Of a stretch of DNA of 6,863 bases, positions 6,145 through 6,863 are shown in pieces. The notes under the pieces were generated by a model. The model made no database searches. It had not been told where the DNA came from and saw only the letters and a list, made by a program, of their open reading frames with translations. The position numbers and the translations under genes were made by a program. Numbering within the stretch: the stretch's first letter is position 1; every line of letters starts with the position of its first letter. This DNA comes from Bacteroidales bacterium (lineage in GTDB: Bacteria; Bacteroidota; Bacteroidia; Bacteroidales; WCHB1-69). The stretch spans positions 1 to 6,863 of the forward strand of contig JAEERB010000128.1 of NCBI GenBank assembly GCA_016285615.1. The letters are read 5' to 3'.

Positions 6145-6863
6145 ACTATGACGGTTTGAATGGTAGGATACAAATGGCGGATAGAATTGCATGGATCGAC
6201 TCCTGCAAGGGATTCGCGATGTTTCTTGTTGTTTTGGCGCATGCTATTGCATGGATGTTCTCTGATTGGAATGTGATCACGACAAATTCTCCATCTCCCA
6301 GTTGGTTGTGGAAGTTCGTGTATGCGTTCCACATGCCATTGCTTATGTTTATCAGTGGATATTTGTGCGCGAGGCGGCACATTGAGACATGGGGAGATTT
6401 GGGACGGTTAATGCGCAAACTGGCAGTGGGATTGTTGTTGCCGGACATTGTGATGTCGCTTGTGCGGTATGGCTTGTTTCATCATTCGTCGAATTATCTC
6501 ATTCCCGGGAGTTGTCCGACTTATTGGTATTTAGAAGTGCTTTTCCTTCTTGCAATTACACTTGGCGTAATTGATATGGTTTCACAACTAGCGAATTTGT
6601 TGGCTCGCGTTTGCTTCATGTGTTTCTGCGTTTATTTCATATCGCAGGGTGTAGTTATTATCAATAGTGTGATGGAGTCATTCCGTTTGAACATGTATAC
6701 TGCTATGTTGCCATATTTTATTGTTGGTGTTGTTTTCAGTCGGTGTTGTTTTTTTGAATCATTCCAGACCGAAAGCCAGAAAAAGTGCATGTTCGGATTT
6801 TTAGTATTTCTATCAGTCATGTTTCTGTTGGGGATGAAGTATCGTGTTGGCATGGCATCGTGG
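6141..6863 (+). CDS. Membrane acyltransferase (acyltransferase-3 / OafA-WecH type), 3' end outside window
   Basis: This is an integral membrane enzyme that typically O-acetylates a surface glycan. The frame is open without a stop for 241 residues to the last base. Landmarks are WIDSCKGFAMFLVVLAHA (18-35) with the conserved histidine H34, FHMPLLMFISGYL (63-75) and TYWYLEVLFLL (127-137), all typical of the family. Hydrophobic segments follow at roughly 94-112, 130-145, 148-175, 186-202 and 218-232. Family proteins usually have about 10 membrane helices and 330-380 residues, so roughly a third is missing. Two starts compete: ATG 6141, overlapping the previous stop as ATGA with GGAG 10 nt upstream (6127-6130), and ATG 6174 (residue 12), with AGGA 5 nt upstream (6165-6168), which gives a more usual N-terminus (MADRIAWIDS). 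I chose 6141 because a 4-nt overlap also occurs at wzt in this operon. The acyl group and target sugar are unknown. Confidence 0.88.
   Translation, partial: MNYDGLNGRIQMADRIAWIDSCKGFAMFLVVLAHAIAWMFSDWNVITTNSPSPSWLWKFVYAFHMPLLMFISGYLCARRHIETWGDLGRLMRKLAVGLLLPDIVMSLVRYGLFHHSSNYLIPGSCPTYWYLEVLFLLAITLGVIDMVSQLANLLARVCFMCFCVYFISQGVVIINSVMESFRLNMYTAMLPYFIVGVVFSRCCFFESFQTESQKKCMFGFLVFLSVMFLLGMKYRVGMASW

Noticed and set aside
6389..6574. A 61-codon + strand frame near the end of the window
   Set aside because: It lies in another frame within the acyltransferase gene, whose frame shows clear family motifs and stays open to the window end.

Overview
The window looks like part of a surface-polysaccharide (O-antigen type) gene cluster from a Gram-negative bacterium. 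All seven genes lie on the + strand with gaps of 51 nt or less or with 1- to 4-nt overlaps, as in one long operon. The evidence for an ABC-dependent polysaccharide export cluster is an ABC-2 permease (Wzm type), a nucleotide-binding protein with an extra C-terminal domain (Wzt type), and a run of sugar- or lipid-modifying genes. I cannot place the organism to phylum. Stops are TGA and TAA in a standard code, and Shine-Dalgarno sites are present at several genes.

Layout: 1-708 is the 3' part of the permease gene wzm, cut by the window edge. 735-2036 encodes an AAA/ABC-type ATPase of the SMC/OLD-like 'AAA15/AAA_21' kind. 2036-2602 encodes a small cysteine-rich protein with a plausible PD-(D/E)XK nuclease core. 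2654-3940 is wzt. 3937-4950 encodes a nitroreductase-family flavoprotein of the sort seen in polysaccharide clusters. 4981-6144 encodes a polysaccharide pyruvyl transferase family protein. 6141-6863 encodes the N-terminal 241 residues of a membrane acyltransferase (acyltransferase-3 family) that runs off the window.

How they work together: Wzm and Wzt would form the inner-membrane exporter that carries a finished, lipid-linked glycan to the periplasm. The pyruvyl transferase, acyltransferase and perhaps the nitroreductase homologue would decorate that glycan. The Wzt C-terminal domain is of the type that reads a modification at the glycan end.

Two things stand out. First, the ATPase plus nuclease-like pair sits between wzm and wzt, which are normally adjacent, and it resembles a two-gene defence cassette more than a glycan gene. 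Second, base composition falls sharply inside wzt, from roughly 60% G+C in the ATPase domain to about 30% just after it. This suggests that the specificity domain and the downstream modification genes were exchanged as a block.
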